Positions 28,670 to 39,632 of a stretch of DNA of 64,000 nucleotides are shown here, one piece after another (within the stretch, counting starts at the first letter, position 1; each line of letters opens with the position of its first letter). Location of the stretch: assembly GCA_964020155.1 (NCBI GenBank), contig OZ026563.1, positions 3,721,440 to 3,785,439 on the forward strand, given 5' to 3'. The notes under the pieces were generated by a model that saw only the letters and a program-made list of their open reading frames with translations, was not told where the DNA came from and searched no databases. Source of the DNA: Chondrilla cf. caribensis (Eukaryota; Porifera; Demospongiae; Chondrillida; Chondrillidae). Both the position numbers and the translations under genes were made by a program.

Positions 28670-30362
28670 CAAAACCAGCCAAATTATATCTTTGCTTTAG
28701 GTTTGAAAGAAATTGGCCGCTTAACTTTTTCATTGTTACCCCTATAACTTTACAGTAGTAAACTTGCAGCAATACAGCATTTGTCATTCACACCATTTTT
28801 TGCACCAGGCTGTGTCAGGTCTTAATGTCAGTCATTCAACTACACTTTAATGCCTGACCTCCTCTGTTATATGGTTAGCAGTACTGACCTGACTTATGAC
28901 TAGTATCGCCCTCAACTTTCCCATATCAAGGAATAGGGACCTATGGCAAACCCCCTTCCTGGACTTAAGGAGGTGCAGGCTCACCCCCGCCCTTGGTGCC
29001 ACCCCCGGCCTCTATATGCACGGTTAGAGTATGCATACCACCCGCACCCTGGATAAATATCCACTTATTCCATTAAACAGCACCTGGGAGATTGAGCCCA
29101 CACCACCCTTTCACGCACAAGAGGAGGGGAAAACATGCAGATGTAGTAGCACAAGGCAGCGAATAAGGACCAGTGGGGTTAGCACTCCAGAACACATGTG
29201 CCTGCTTCAATGTCCAGAAGCCTACTACTGTACTAATTACTAGCGGTTGTGGGGGCAACCCACTACAGTGGTCCACATTAACTCCATTCACTTCCTTAAA
29301 TTTTATACAATTTTTACCACTTATTTACACATAACTCAAAGCACTTGACCCTTTAGTTGTAGAGCTCATAATAATAAGAGTAGTGTCGGGTATTTCGGGA
29401 CTGAGGTGCTAATTGTACACTGGAAATTTCTAGGGCTAAGACAACTATGCGTGGAGTATATATGATCCTGAAATTTCCATTACTGAGTCACGGATATGTG
29501 TATTGTGTACAAAATGTGTGTGTTTCAGCTAGAAGTAACAATTCTCCTGGATGTACGTACATCTGCTTTTTTCGCCAGCTGATGCTTTACAGCCATTTTA
29601 ATGGTATTAGTGCTAAGGAATAACCTGTGTAATCAATCTACTGACGGTGTAATTCTTTTGCCAATAGCATCAAAATGCATATCATTTTGTATTTAGAATG
29701 TAATGTTCAAGCACTGTTCACATGTACAAGACAAAACATGGCATACATATTTCCGACATACTGAGGAGATAGTTTCTGGACAGCATGTTAGTTATTGGAC
29801 ACTACTTTGAGTGAACCTTACATAGGTGTGCTGCTACCATTTAGGTAAATGCATGGCGTTTAACGATTCCCACCTTCCCCACAACTTCATAGCAGGCAAA
29901 AGGGATTACAAGATATAGAGAAAGACAGGAATACCATGCAAACATCATAGTCAAAATCATCATAAACTAGCTACTAACTTGATAGCCCTAGTAGTGGGAT
30001 TGAATCAAACACACATATCAAAATAACACTTTGAGGTGTTGAGTAGTAAGGTATAGGGTAAACGAGAGAACGGGTATGCCTGTACCCATCTGTACACATA
30101 TCTGTTCCACCTGCATTTTCAGAAAGTGTGTAATATGACCATTTAACGGTCAGTTTGTATGATTAGTACTGTACCACTGAGGGTCACATAAGTAGCCAAT
30201 GGTGAAATTTGGCAGTTGGATAAAACCCATTGATAATTCTTGGTGGTTATTGTCCACTACGTTTAGCAGCTGTGCATACAATGTATCCGATCCACAGATA
30301 ATAAGGTGACATTTCCACCAGACTGAGTGTTCTTACAGTCTTTTTCATGTGTCTTTGTGTAG
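28670..30362. repeat. Segmental duplication, 5' block of GT10 copy B
   Basis: It is highly similar to 35990-38144 upstream of copy C. The C block carries an extra ~310 bp (about 36045-36355) and a repeated piece near 37680-37760. The block contains a conserved ~270-bp tract (29030-29300) with a minus-strand ORF that I do not recognise. Confidence 0.8.
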
Positions 30363-31853
30363 ATGAGAATTATCAACTCGAAGAGAGCAATACTTGCAAC
30401 TGGAGTCCTCGCAATGATTGTGATGGTATTGTACTTCACAAATGCACACTGCAGGTTTTCTGGAGTGAATGTAATCAAAATGAACGGATTTACTACACAA
30501 GGTGCTTGGATACCTGTATCCCACTCTATGGGAACTAAGGTGTCAACATCACAATCACCAACACCTGTCAAAACCACCACACCTCCCAGGGAAAAGGCTA
30601 GGTTGACTCTACACAGTATTGAAGGGTCTCACACTAAAGTGAGCAGCAAATCGAAAGCTAGTGATAGCAAAGTGATTCCATTGACATCACAATCACCAAC
30701 ACCTGTCAAAACCACCACACTTCTCAGGAAAAAGGCTAGGTTGACTCTACACAGTATTGAAGGGTCTCACACTAAAGTGAGCAGCAAATCGAATGCTAGT
30801 GATAGTAAAGTGATTCCATTGACTCCAGCAAACAGTCTTCATGGGTCTGTATCAGCATCAACCAAGACAACAACACCGCAACCACCCGTCAACATTTCCA
30901 TCTTCCTTGAATCATTTTCGGTAATTGATGATATTCTAGAAGTTAGGCACTCTTTTACACAGTTTGAAGCTAGCTATCCCAAAGCATGTCCCTTGCCTGA
31001 TGGTGGAATATGCACAATACAGCATTCTAACTCCAATGCTGATGTGGTGTTTAGGGTTGTCCGAGCTGTATCAAATCACCCACTCAGGTATTGGCCAGGG
31101 CAAATATTGGCTGTACTTAACCTAGAAGCTAACCGAGGTGCTTTCGGTATATATACTGGTGGTTTTGGGCAATTAGCAAAAGCAGATATACGAATTGACC
31201 ACCACCCGACATCTGATGCCGTTTATGCCGAGATGTGCCGGTATTTACCCATCGATGTGTGGGAAAAACTGCCCCCACCTGACCCTAAAAGGAGAAAGGG
31301 AATAGCAATGTTCTCCAGTGATTGTAATACTGGTTGGGCAGGATTTCCAGAACGTACAAAGTATTATATGGAGCTCATGAAGTATGTGCACATTGATCAA
31401 CATGGCAGGTGCTGGCACAATGTTGATTCTGTACCGAAAAAGGGTGATGATTGGAAAGAAATTTTCCTGGAGATTGCCAGTAAATATCGAATGGTTGTTG
31501 CATTTGAGAACATTATTCAACAAGATTACATTTCTGATAAACTTCCTCTAATTTTCAAGGCTGGTGCAATTCCTGTCTACCGTGGACCCCCTGAGGTGTT
31601 TCAGTGGGTTCCAGGAAACCACACCTTCATTGATGCCAGTAAATATAGTCCCAAAGAATTGGCTGACTACTTGAAACGTGTTAGTGAGGATGATAAATTG
31701 TATAAATACCATACAACCAAGTTTGATTTCAAGCAAGTAAGAGAAACGATGAATAGAGTCTGTTCTAAAGCAGACTACATGTGTATGACATGCAAACTGG
31801 CACATGAGATGAAGATGCAGAGAATTTCAGCAGAAAACAGCAAAAATAATTAG
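30363..31853 (+). CDS. GT10 alpha-1,3-fucosyltransferase-like enzyme, copy B
   Basis: A 496-residue type II membrane protein with a short basic N-terminus, a TM anchor at about 9-25 (AILATGVLAMIVMVLYF), a Ser/Thr/Pro/Lys-rich stem with two 46-residue tandem repeats (63-108 and 109-154), and a catalytic domain at about 175-470. The C-terminal half carries the GT10 signature VVAFENIIQQDYISDKL (379-394) followed by GAIPVYRGPP, the GDP-fucose-binding region of alpha-1,3/4-fucosyltransferases. A C-terminal CMTC pair follows. Expected role: Golgi transfer of fucose to N-acetylglucosamine-containing glycans; the acceptor is unknown. The coding region has no intron, and TTTGTGTAG immediately before the ATG looks like a splice acceptor, suggesting a 5'-UTR intron. 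Confidence 0.88.
   Translation: MRIINSKRAILATGVLAMIVMVLYFTNAHCRFSGVNVIKMNGFTTQGAWIPVSHSMGTKVSTSQSPTPVKTTTPPREKARLTLHSIEGSHTKVSSKSKASDSKVIPLTSQSPTPVKTTTLLRKKARLTLHSIEGSHTKVSSKSNASDSKVIPLTPANSLHGSVSASTKTTTPQPPVNISIFLESFSVIDDILEVRHSFTQFEASYPKACPLPDGGICTIQHSNSNADVVFRVVRAVSNHPLRYWPGQILAVLNLEANRGAFGIYTGGFGQLAKADIRIDHHPTSDAVYAEMCRYLPIDVWEKLPPPDPKRRKGIAMFSSDCNTGWAGFPERTKYYMELMKYVHIDQHGRCWHNVDSVPKKGDDWKEIFLEIASKYRMVVAFENIIQQDYISDKLPLIFKAGAIPVYRGPPEVFQWVPGNHTFIDASKYSPKELADYLKRVSEDDKLYKYHTTKFDFKQVRETMNRVCSKADYMCMTCKLAHEMKMQRISAENSKNN
30549..30824 (+). repeat. Two 138-bp in-frame stem repeats of copy B
   Basis: Units 30549-30686 and 30687-30824 encode near-identical 46-residue modules beginning SQSPTPVKTT and ending KVIPLT, rich in Ser/Thr and Lys. 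Copy C carries the same pair; copies A and D do not. Confidence 0.9.
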
Positions 31854-32278
31854 AAATTATTCTGTAAAAATTATTGTAGTCGAAGAATCTGAACTATGTG
31901 TTGTTGGAAAATGATGGCTCAGATTATTGACGGTAATATAATCACTTTTTCATTATAAATTGATATAATTGCATTAATGCGAACAAGTTAATAAGAATAA
32001 TAAGTTATTAGTATTATATTTATTACGCTTTGTCTCAATGGTGTTTGTCTTGATATAGCAAGCTTATAATATAATTACAAATTTTAATTTAATTAATATG
32101 ATTCAACAGACATTTTTGCCCACGTGTGCACCAGGTGGAATTTCGAGAATTCGAGCAATATAATCTGTGAAGACACAAGGAATAATATTAAATTGTCAGT
32201 ATTATGTATTTTTGGTAAAATTAAATTACCATACGTATTTCCTATATACAGTCGTGAAATATTCTATAAATCAAGCTA

Positions 32279-32453
32279 CAGTGGAACCTCTCTATTGCGG
32301 ACACTTTGGGACCTTGATTTTAGTCCTTATTACAGAGGTGTCCTCAATTCAGAGGTCATTTAGTACACCACAGTACTACACTGGGACACAGAATGGTGTC
32401 CTTATTAGAGAGGTTTCTGCTATTCAGAGGTTTGTAATAGAGAGGTTCCACTG
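32279..32453. mobile_element. 175-bp pogo-like MITE
   Basis: Ends CAGTGGAACCTCTCTATT and AATAGAGAGGTTCCACTG are inverted and flanked by TA on each side. The corresponding position downstream of copy C (about 40090) reads straight through at CAAGCTATTA, so it inserted after the duplication. Confidence 0.85.
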
Positions 32454-32455
32454 TA

Positions 32456-33669
32456 TTCACGGGCCTATGACATGGAAAATTTTTATTCCATTATCTGATG
32501 AAGAATATCAAATAAATAACAGCGGCGACAGTTTAAGTGCTTCGAATCGTTCGCAAACGGTCGATTGTACTCACTTCCCGTTTCGTTCTTCGTGGAAACG
32601 GACATTTTATTTGTGATGCGGTATGACGTCACAAGGGGAACGGTTAGTATGGTGAACAATACAAATTCAATAGTATTTTCAGCCCCTTTTACGAACGTTG
32701 GTCGATCTAATGTCACTTATAGTCTACTATAGGCGCTGTACCTATACTCTACATTGTCGTAGATGTGTGCCAGAGGAACTGAGTGAGGTTTCAATCTCTC
32801 AGAGGTTCTGCAAGGAGAGGCTGTAATCAAGTCAAGTAGCTAGATAGCTGAAAATTCAGCAAACTTGACATAATGTGCTGTTCACTAACTTTATGCAGCT
32901 TCCACTTTTAAAGACCCTCTTCTGGGTCCATGATATCGGATTGCCATGAAAGACATTATTGTAGCTACTCTTCCTCAACCAATACTATCAACTGTAAGAC
33001 AAGTTCTGTGGATTAGTCACATGCAGAGCTACCCACTATTAAACCTAACAAGTTATAGGTCTTCCTTGCATTGGCACAATAAGAAACCAATAAGTCACCA
33101 GGCAGAAAAGTATAGCTACATACTAGGTACTGTGGCGTAATGATTGTAGCTATAAGATAAGTCGATCAAATGTCACTGAAAAAATGATAGTAATTATAAT
33201 TGTTAATTGCCCCTTAGAGATTGATAACTAGATAGTACTTCATTCAAGATGTGATTTAAGTTTGTTAACACCACTGGAATACTGCTGATGCCTATGGTAT
33301 GTACTGAAGACTAACTGACACAGCTCTTACAGTGACAAGTTGAATGTCTGCCACATTCCTTACAGTGAACTGTACAGAATGGAGCCCCCATAACCTGTGC
33401 AGTCAATCTAAGGGTACCTCCTTATAGCACAATGTGTCCCTGGTTGTAGACACAGCTGAATACTTCTCACAAGTGTACTACTAGATGTTTGCTTATCTGA
33501 AAGTATGTTGAAATATATAATGCACACACGAATGTCCAATATTCATGAATATGATACAATTTCATTTAAAACATTAAGATTATCCATTGAGCATTCAAAC
33601 TGGTCTTTGTTGTCTTTATTTGAGCTTCTATCAGTAGCCGATCTGTCAAATACAGTAAACGGTTCGAAG
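32456..33669. other. Spacer downstream of GT10 copy B
   Basis: No gene is seen. It contains a lone TGACGTCA (CRE-like) at 32624-32631 with no adjacent gene to assign it to. Most of this tract has no counterpart after copy C. Confidence 0.45.
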
Positions 33670-33758
33670 TGATATGGCAATTTGAGGTGTGAATGACCCC
33701 GGGTCATTCACACCTCAAATTGCCATATCAGAAGTTGATATGGGCCATATCAACTTCT
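33670..33758. repeat. Two adjacent perfect palindromes
   Basis: 33670-33730 is a perfect hairpin with 30-bp arms around a single C (arm start TGATATGGCAATTTGAGG). 33730-33758 is a second perfect one with 14-bp arms around a single G (AGAAGTTGATATGG). They share one base and could form a double cruciform. Confidence 0.9.
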
Positions 33759-33877
33759 CTTATTCTTTCTCCATATTGTCGACGTTCCTCTTCAAGGCTG
33801 GAATTATAGTAGGTGGGAGTGTTGGGATTGCAAATCCTTACATCAAAAAACTATAATTAATTAAATTCAATAATAAT

Positions 33878-33878
33878 A

Positions 33879-33926
<48 letters not shown>
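33878..33926. repeat. (AT)n microsatellite
   Basis: About 48 bp of AT dinucleotides. A second shorter AT run lies at about 36101-36125. Confidence 0.9.
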
Positions 33927-33934
<8 letters not shown>

Positions 33935-33968
33935 TATTTAATAATAGTATTAAAATATAGTAGGCCTA

Positions 33969-34157
33969 CTAATAATAACGTTGTTTTGGTTCCAAGGCAT
34001 TCTTCTCTAGGTGGTTAAAGGTGGCCTGAGCTCTTGGGATATCCCAATCCTTCCGATAGGCATTGTCTGGATATGCTGAAGGAGAGTGCTGATCGATCTT
34101 TATACTCCACACCTTCAGAGCACTGTCAGCAGCTATGTATATTACATCGGTCAACAT
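33969..34157 (-). pseudogene. Possible captured WD40-like exon fragment
   Basis: This is a 62-codon minus-strand ORF containing IYIAADSALKVWSIKI, which resembles a WD-repeat strand, then a hydrophilic tail ending PKQRYY. It is duplicated at about 40240-40440, where +4 and +8 bp insertions break the frame. It may be the last exon of a WD40 gene carried by the segmental duplication. The identification is weak and the function is not assigned. Confidence 0.3.
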
Positions 34158-34562
34158 TTAGTATTATAATGATCCACCGTACAGGTAGCCTTTTTTCTCC
34201 GTAGGAAGGAGGTGATCTGAGGCGAGAATACGCATACGCTCGCTTAAGACCATAGGTATGTACCTAGCTCTACGGTTGCGAAGCTTAGATTTTCCTCAAT
34301 TACCAAGCGCCCCTTGAACCAGGGGGCGCTATTTCTGAGGAGACACTGTAACAATGAAACTACAGTATACGGTAATATGGCGGCCCTACTGGTGATGTGA
34401 GACTGTCTGGGTGTTCATGATCATTACTGAATCCGAAAGATCTACCTGTTGAAACTGCATATTTCCAAGTGTACGGTGAGTTCGAAAGATCGCATACTAA
34501 TGTTTTCCCGTTTTATATTACAGAGAAAAAGAAAATATTTTGAATGGCTAGGATGTACCGGG

Positions 34563-34738
34563 TTTCCTGACTTTTACGCACCGCGGTGCGTATTAGTAAC
34601 CTTTACTAATACGCACCGCGATGGCTTTAACCTAACCCAAACCCTAAACCCTAACCCTAACCCATCGCGGTGCGTATTAGTAAGTAGTCGTATAAGTAAG
34701 GTTACTAATACGCACCGCGGTGCGTAAAAGTCAGGAAA
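34563..34738. mobile_element. Foldback element with telomere-like core
   Basis: Perfect ~38-bp inverted ends (TTTCCTGACTTTTACGCACC at the left, its complement ending TCAGGAAA at the right) each contain the palindrome CGCACCGCGGTGCG. A second inverted copy lies inside (CTAATACGCACCGCGATGG / CCATCGCGGTGCGTATTAG). The centre, about 34627-34663, is CCCTAA-type repeat. The matching site after copy C (about 40930) keeps only TTCCTGACTTTTACG. Confidence 0.82.
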
Positions 34739-35203
34739 ATCAATAACTCATATCGACGCCGACTATCCGTTCCAAGTTACTCCTCTGTGTCCCATGCGTA
34801 TGCTGTGCATTGTGTTATTGCTGTGGAAGGATCTGAAACTGCATAATATATTATTTCCAGATTATTAATTTAATACTCAGATTGTTCAATGTAATTAATT
34901 CATTAACTCCAAGTTGAAATGAGTCAGACTCTAGATATATTATTATCTGTTAATATGCATTATTACAACATGCTTGCTGTCAACTATACAGCCAAGTTAG
35001 GGCCTCCACTTCATTTTTATTGGAAGGAATTTGAAGACGGTTAGAGTGGACAAATTCCACAATTTATAGTTGAGTTAAGCTGTTCTGTGTGGAGTATTGT
35101 ATGCTGTAGTACCTTCAGCATAAATTCATCTTGTTGTGCATACAAATTACATAGCCCATATCTGCGTACAGACAATCCCACTTGGCAAAATGGTATAGAC
35201 CTA

Positions 35204-35787
35204 CAGTGAAACCTCTCTAATCTGACACTCAACGGGGAATGAAAATAACGTCGGATTAAGAGGTTGTCGGATTAGAGAGGTTTCATCGTCAAATAAATGT
35301 AATAATTCCGGAGCCACTCATTAACAGTTAATGTACAGTATACTGTATTGACATTGTTAATAGTGATACAATAATAAGACTAGGTACATAATTATACATG
35401 CAACATAAGATACAGTCAGTGAAATACTGTATAATAAATATGAAAAAATGTACATTGATAAACATTACTTGGTGTTTTTTTAAAAAAGGATGTTAAACTG
35501 CTTTGCTTTAAATATTTTTGTTTGCCAGCAATTGACCTTTTTTCAACAACTTGTGTCATTTTGTCCACAAGTGTGAGGCACTCTTGGTCATTATGCTGGA
35601 AATACAATGCCAATCGTGATAAATAGGCCAGAGCCTCTGTTGTTGTGGGTGGGGATGGATCCACTTGCATCGAAGTGTCATCGTCATTGTCGTCATCATC
35701 ATCATCATCATCATCATTTTGTGGATTGGCTGCATGAGGTAGATTTCTCCCAAATATCTTCATTTTCTGTTGGCATGGCATCTTCTG
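35204..35787 (-). mobile_element. Truncated pogo/Tigger-type transposon
   Basis: Flanked by TA (35202-35203 and 35788-35789). The ancestral empty site survives at 27085-27100 (TATAGACC-TA-TTTCG). The 35204 end begins CAGTGAAACCTCTCTAAT and has an internal inverted echo GGATTAGAGAGGTTTCAT at about 35270-35290. The other end lies in the C-terminal transposase coding region, so most of the element is missing. Confidence 0.82.
35416..35781 (-). pseudogene. C-terminal remnant of pogo/Tigger-like transposase
   Basis: A 121-residue ORF with an acidic Asp run (encoded by an ATC/GAT microsatellite), then EALAYLSRLALYFQ and QSSLTSFFKK. The last is a PCNA-interacting (PIP-box-like) QxxLxxFF motif typical of the C-termini of pogo/Tigger proteins. 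The DNA-binding and DDE catalytic parts are absent, so it cannot transpose. Confidence 0.7.
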
Positions 35788-35989
35788 TATTTCGAATTCG
35801 TCGACGACGGAATACGTACTTGGCCTGTATGCTGTCTAGGATTAATAAGAAAACCGAGCGCCTATATAAACTATGGTGTCATGATAACGTCAAGCTTACC
35901 AGGGATACAGAAGAAACAAGAGGTGGTCACCTCGTATGTTTACGTATTACCGTCCACGACTGGGGTCAAGATGGTGGTTAAGCGATTGA

Positions 35990-38144
35990 GCGAAACCAGC
36001 CAAATTATATCTTTGCTTTAGGTTTGAAAGAAATTGGCCGCTTAATTTTAGTCTTCTATTGTTTTCATTTCAACTTCCGGTATGTTACGCTCATCCGATA
36101 TAATATATATATATATATATATATAATGTAATATGTGTTTCTACGCGTAACCACAACAATGAATTTATATATTGCGCGAAAAAAAGATGGCCGATTTCGA
36201 ATGCCGACAGTTAGAAATTGGGCTAGAATTCGTGCACTGAAGCTCTGTCAAACGTAATAACTTCAGCGAAGGTTCTTCATAACCTAAGGAAGACGCCCAA
36301 GTAATTCGAGTGCAGGGGGCGGCAGCCCCACGTGTTTTTGAATTCGAATTACTTGTTTCATTGTTACCCCTATAACTTTACAGTAGTAAACTTGCAGCAA
36401 TACAGCATTTGTCATTCACACCAATTTTTGTACCAGGCTGCATTAGGTCTTAAAGTCAGTCATTCAACTACACTTTAATGCCTGACCTCCTCTGTTATAT
36501 GGTTAGCAGTACTGACCTAACTTATGACTAGTATCGCCCTCAACTTTCCGATATCAAGGAATAGGGATCTATGGCAGAACCCCTTCCTGGACTTAAGGGA
36601 GTGCAGGCTCACCCCCACCCTTGGTGCCACCCCCGGCCTCTATATGCACGGTTAGAGTATGCATACCACCCGCATCCCGGATAAATATCCACTTATTCCA
36701 TTAAAACAGCACCTGGGAGATTGAGCCCACACCACCCTTTCACGCACAAGAGGAGGGGAAAACATACAGATGTAGTAGCACAAGGCAGCGAATAAGGACC
36801 AGTGGGGTTAGCACTCCAGAACACATGTGCCTGCTTCAATGTCCAGAAGCCTACTACTGTACTAATTACTAGCGGTTGTGGGGGCAACCCACTACAGTGG
36901 TCCACATTAACTCCATTCACTTCCTTAAATTTTATACAATTTTTACCACTTATTTACACATAACTCAAAGCACTTGACCCTTTAGTTGTAAAGCTCATAA
37001 TAATAAGAGTAGTGTCGGGTATTTCGGGACTGAGGCGCTAATTGTACACTGGAAATTTCTAGGGCTAAGACAACTATGCATGGAGTATGACCCTGAAATT
37101 TCCATTACTGAGTGATGTGTGTATTGTGTACAAAATGTGTGTGTTTCAGCTAGAAGTAACAATTCTCCTGGATGTACATCTGCTTTTTTCGCCAGCTGAT
37201 GCTTTACAGCCATTTTAATGGTATTAGTGCTAAGGAATAACCTGTGTAATCAATCTACTGACGGTGTAATTCTTTTGCAAATAGCATAAAAATGCATATC
37301 ATTTTGTATTTAGAATGTAATATTCAAGCACTGTTCACATGTGCATGACAAAACATGGCATACATATTTCCGACATACTGAGGAGATGTTAGTTATTGGA
37401 CACTACGTACTTCGAGTGAACCTTACATAGGTGTGCTGCTACCATTTAGGTAAATGCATGGCGTTTAACGATTCCCACCTTCCCCACAACTTCATAGCAG
37501 GCAAAAGGTATTACAAGATATAGAGAAAGACAGGAATACCATGCAAACATCATAGTCAAATTCATCATAAACTAGCTACTAACTTGATAACCCTAGTAGT
37601 GGGATTGAATCAAACACACATATCAAAATAATACTTTGAGGTGTTGAGTAGTAAGGTATAGGGTAAACAAGAGAACGAAGATATAGAGAAAGACAGGAAT
37701 ACCATGCAAACATCATATTATTCAAAATCATCATGAACTAGCTACTCACTTGATTTCTCTTTGGAAGCCCTATTACTAGGATTTGAGTCAAACACATGCA
37801 TCGAAATAACACTTTGAGGTGTTGAGTAGTAAGGTATAGGGTAAACGAGAGAACGGGTATGCCTGTACCCATCTGTACACATATCTGTTCCACCTGCGTT
37901 TTCAGAAAATGTGTATATGTATGACCATTTAACGTCAGTTTGTATGATTGGTACTGAAACACTGAATAAGGTCACATAAGTAGCCAATGGTGAAATTTGG
38001 CAGTTGGATAAAACCCACCAATAATTCTTGGTGGTAATTGTACAACATGTTTAGCAGCAGTGCATACAATGCATCCGATCGACAGATAATAAGGTGACAT
38101 TTCCACCAGTGTTTTTACAGTCTTTTTCATGTGTCTTTGTGTAG
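35990..38144. repeat. Segmental duplication, 5' block of GT10 copy C
   Basis: Counterpart of 28670-30362, with a ~310-bp private insertion (36045-36355) that includes an AT run and an inverted pair CAAGTAATTCGA / GAATTACTTG. No gene is seen. Confidence 0.78.
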
Positions 38145-39632
38145 ATGAGAATTATCAACTCGAAGAGAGCAATACTTGCAGCTGGAGTCCTCACAATGGC
38201 TGTGATGGTATTGTACTTTACAAATGCACACAGGTTTTCTGGAGTCAATGTAATCAAAATGAGCAGATTTACTACACAAGGTGCTTGGATACCTGTATCC
38301 CACTCTATGGGAACTAAGGTGTCAACATCACAATCACCAACACCTGTCAAAACCACCACACCTCCCAGGAAAAAGGCTAGGTTGACTCTACACAGTATTG
38401 AAGGGTCTCACACTAAAGTGAGCAGCAAATCGAAAGCTAGTGATAGTAAAGTGATTCCATTGACATCACAATCACCAACACCTGTCAAAACCACCACACT
38501 TCTCAGGAAAAAGGCTAGGTTGACTCTACACAGTATTGAAGGGTCTCACACTAAAGTGAGCAGCGAATCGAAAGCTAGTGATAGTAAAGTGATTCCATTG
38601 ACTCCAGCAAACAGTCTCCATGGGTCTGTATCAGCATCAACCAAGACAACAACACCACAACCACCCGTCAACATTTCCATCTTCCTTGAATCATTTTCGG
38701 TAATTGATGATATTCCAGAAATCAGGCACTCTTTTACACAGTTTGAAGCTAGCTATCCCAAAGCATGCCCCTTGCCTGATGGTGGAATATGCACAATACA
38801 GCATTCTAACTCCAATGCTGATGTGGTGTTTAGGCTAGTCCGAGCTGTATCAAATCACCCACTCAGGTATTGGCCAGGTCAATTATTGGCTGTACTTAAC
38901 CTAGAAGCTAACCGAGGTGCTTTCGGTATATATACTGGTGGTTTTAGACAATTAGCAAAAGCAGATATACGAATTGACCACCACCCGACATCTGATGCCG
39001 TTTATGCCGAGATGTGCCGGTATTTACCCATCGATGTGTGGGAAAAACTGCCCCCACCTGACCCTAAAAAGAGAAAGGGAATAGCAATGTTTTCCAGTGA
39101 TTGTAAAACTCGTTGGGCAGGATTTCCAGAACGTACAAAGTATTATATGGAGCTCATGAAGTATGTGCACATTGATCAACATGGAAAGTGCTGGCACAAT
39201 GTTGATTTTGTACCGAAAAAGGGTGATGATTGGAAAGAAATTTTCCTGGAGATTGCCAGTAAATACCGAATGATTGTTGCATTCGAGAACATTGTTCAAA
39301 AAGACTACATCACAGAGAAACTTTCTCTAATTTACAAGGCTGGTGCAATTCCTGTCTATCGCGGTGCCCCTGAGGCATATCAGTGGGTTCCAGGAAACCA
39401 CACCTTCATTGATGCTAGTAAATATAGTCCCAAAGAATTGGCTGAGTACATGAAACGTGTCAATGAGGATGACCAGCTGTTTGAATACCATACAACCAAG
39501 TTTGATTTCAAGCAAGTAAGAGAAACAAGGAATAGAGTCTGTGCTAAAGCAGACTACATGTGTATGACATGCAAACTGGCACATGAGATAAAAATGCGGA
39601 GAATTTCAGCTCAAAGCAGCAAAAATAATTAG
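38145..39632 (+). CDS. GT10 alpha-1,3-fucosyltransferase-like enzyme, copy C (mosaic)
   Basis: 495 residues with the same layout as copy B: N-terminal anchor, stem with two 46-residue repeats, catalytic domain. The signature here is VAFENIVQKDYITEKLSL followed by GAIPVYRGAPEAYQWVPG. The N-terminal half, including the stem repeats, matches B. From about residue 380 onward it matches copy D instead (IVQ.DYITEKLSLIYKAG, RGAPEAYQ, AEYMKRVNEDDQLFEYHT), indicating gene conversion or unequal exchange. GTGTAG directly before the ATG again looks like a splice acceptor. It appears functional. Confidence 0.88.
   Translation: MRIINSKRAILAAGVLTMAVMVLYFTNAHRFSGVNVIKMSRFTTQGAWIPVSHSMGTKVSTSQSPTPVKTTTPPRKKARLTLHSIEGSHTKVSSKSKASDSKVIPLTSQSPTPVKTTTLLRKKARLTLHSIEGSHTKVSSESKASDSKVIPLTPANSLHGSVSASTKTTTPQPPVNISIFLESFSVIDDIPEIRHSFTQFEASYPKACPLPDGGICTIQHSNSNADVVFRLVRAVSNHPLRYWPGQLLAVLNLEANRGAFGIYTGGFRQLAKADIRIDHHPTSDAVYAEMCRYLPIDVWEKLPPPDPKKRKGIAMFSSDCKTRWAGFPERTKYYMELMKYVHIDQHGKCWHNVDFVPKKGDDWKEIFLEIASKYRMIVAFENIVQKDYITEKLSLIYKAGAIPVYRGAPEAYQWVPGNHTFIDASKYSPKELAEYMKRVNEDDQLFEYHTTKFDFKQVRETRNRVCAKADYMCMTCKLAHEIKMRRISAQSSKNN

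Noticed and set aside
29073..29291. Minus-strand 72-codon ORF conserved at 36693-36920
   Set aside because: Its conservation is explained by the recent segmental duplication; no recognisable domain.
34627..34663. CCCTAA repeats as a chromosome end
   Set aside because: Only ~37 bp, enclosed by inverted repeats, with genes on both sides; an interstitial core of a foldback element.
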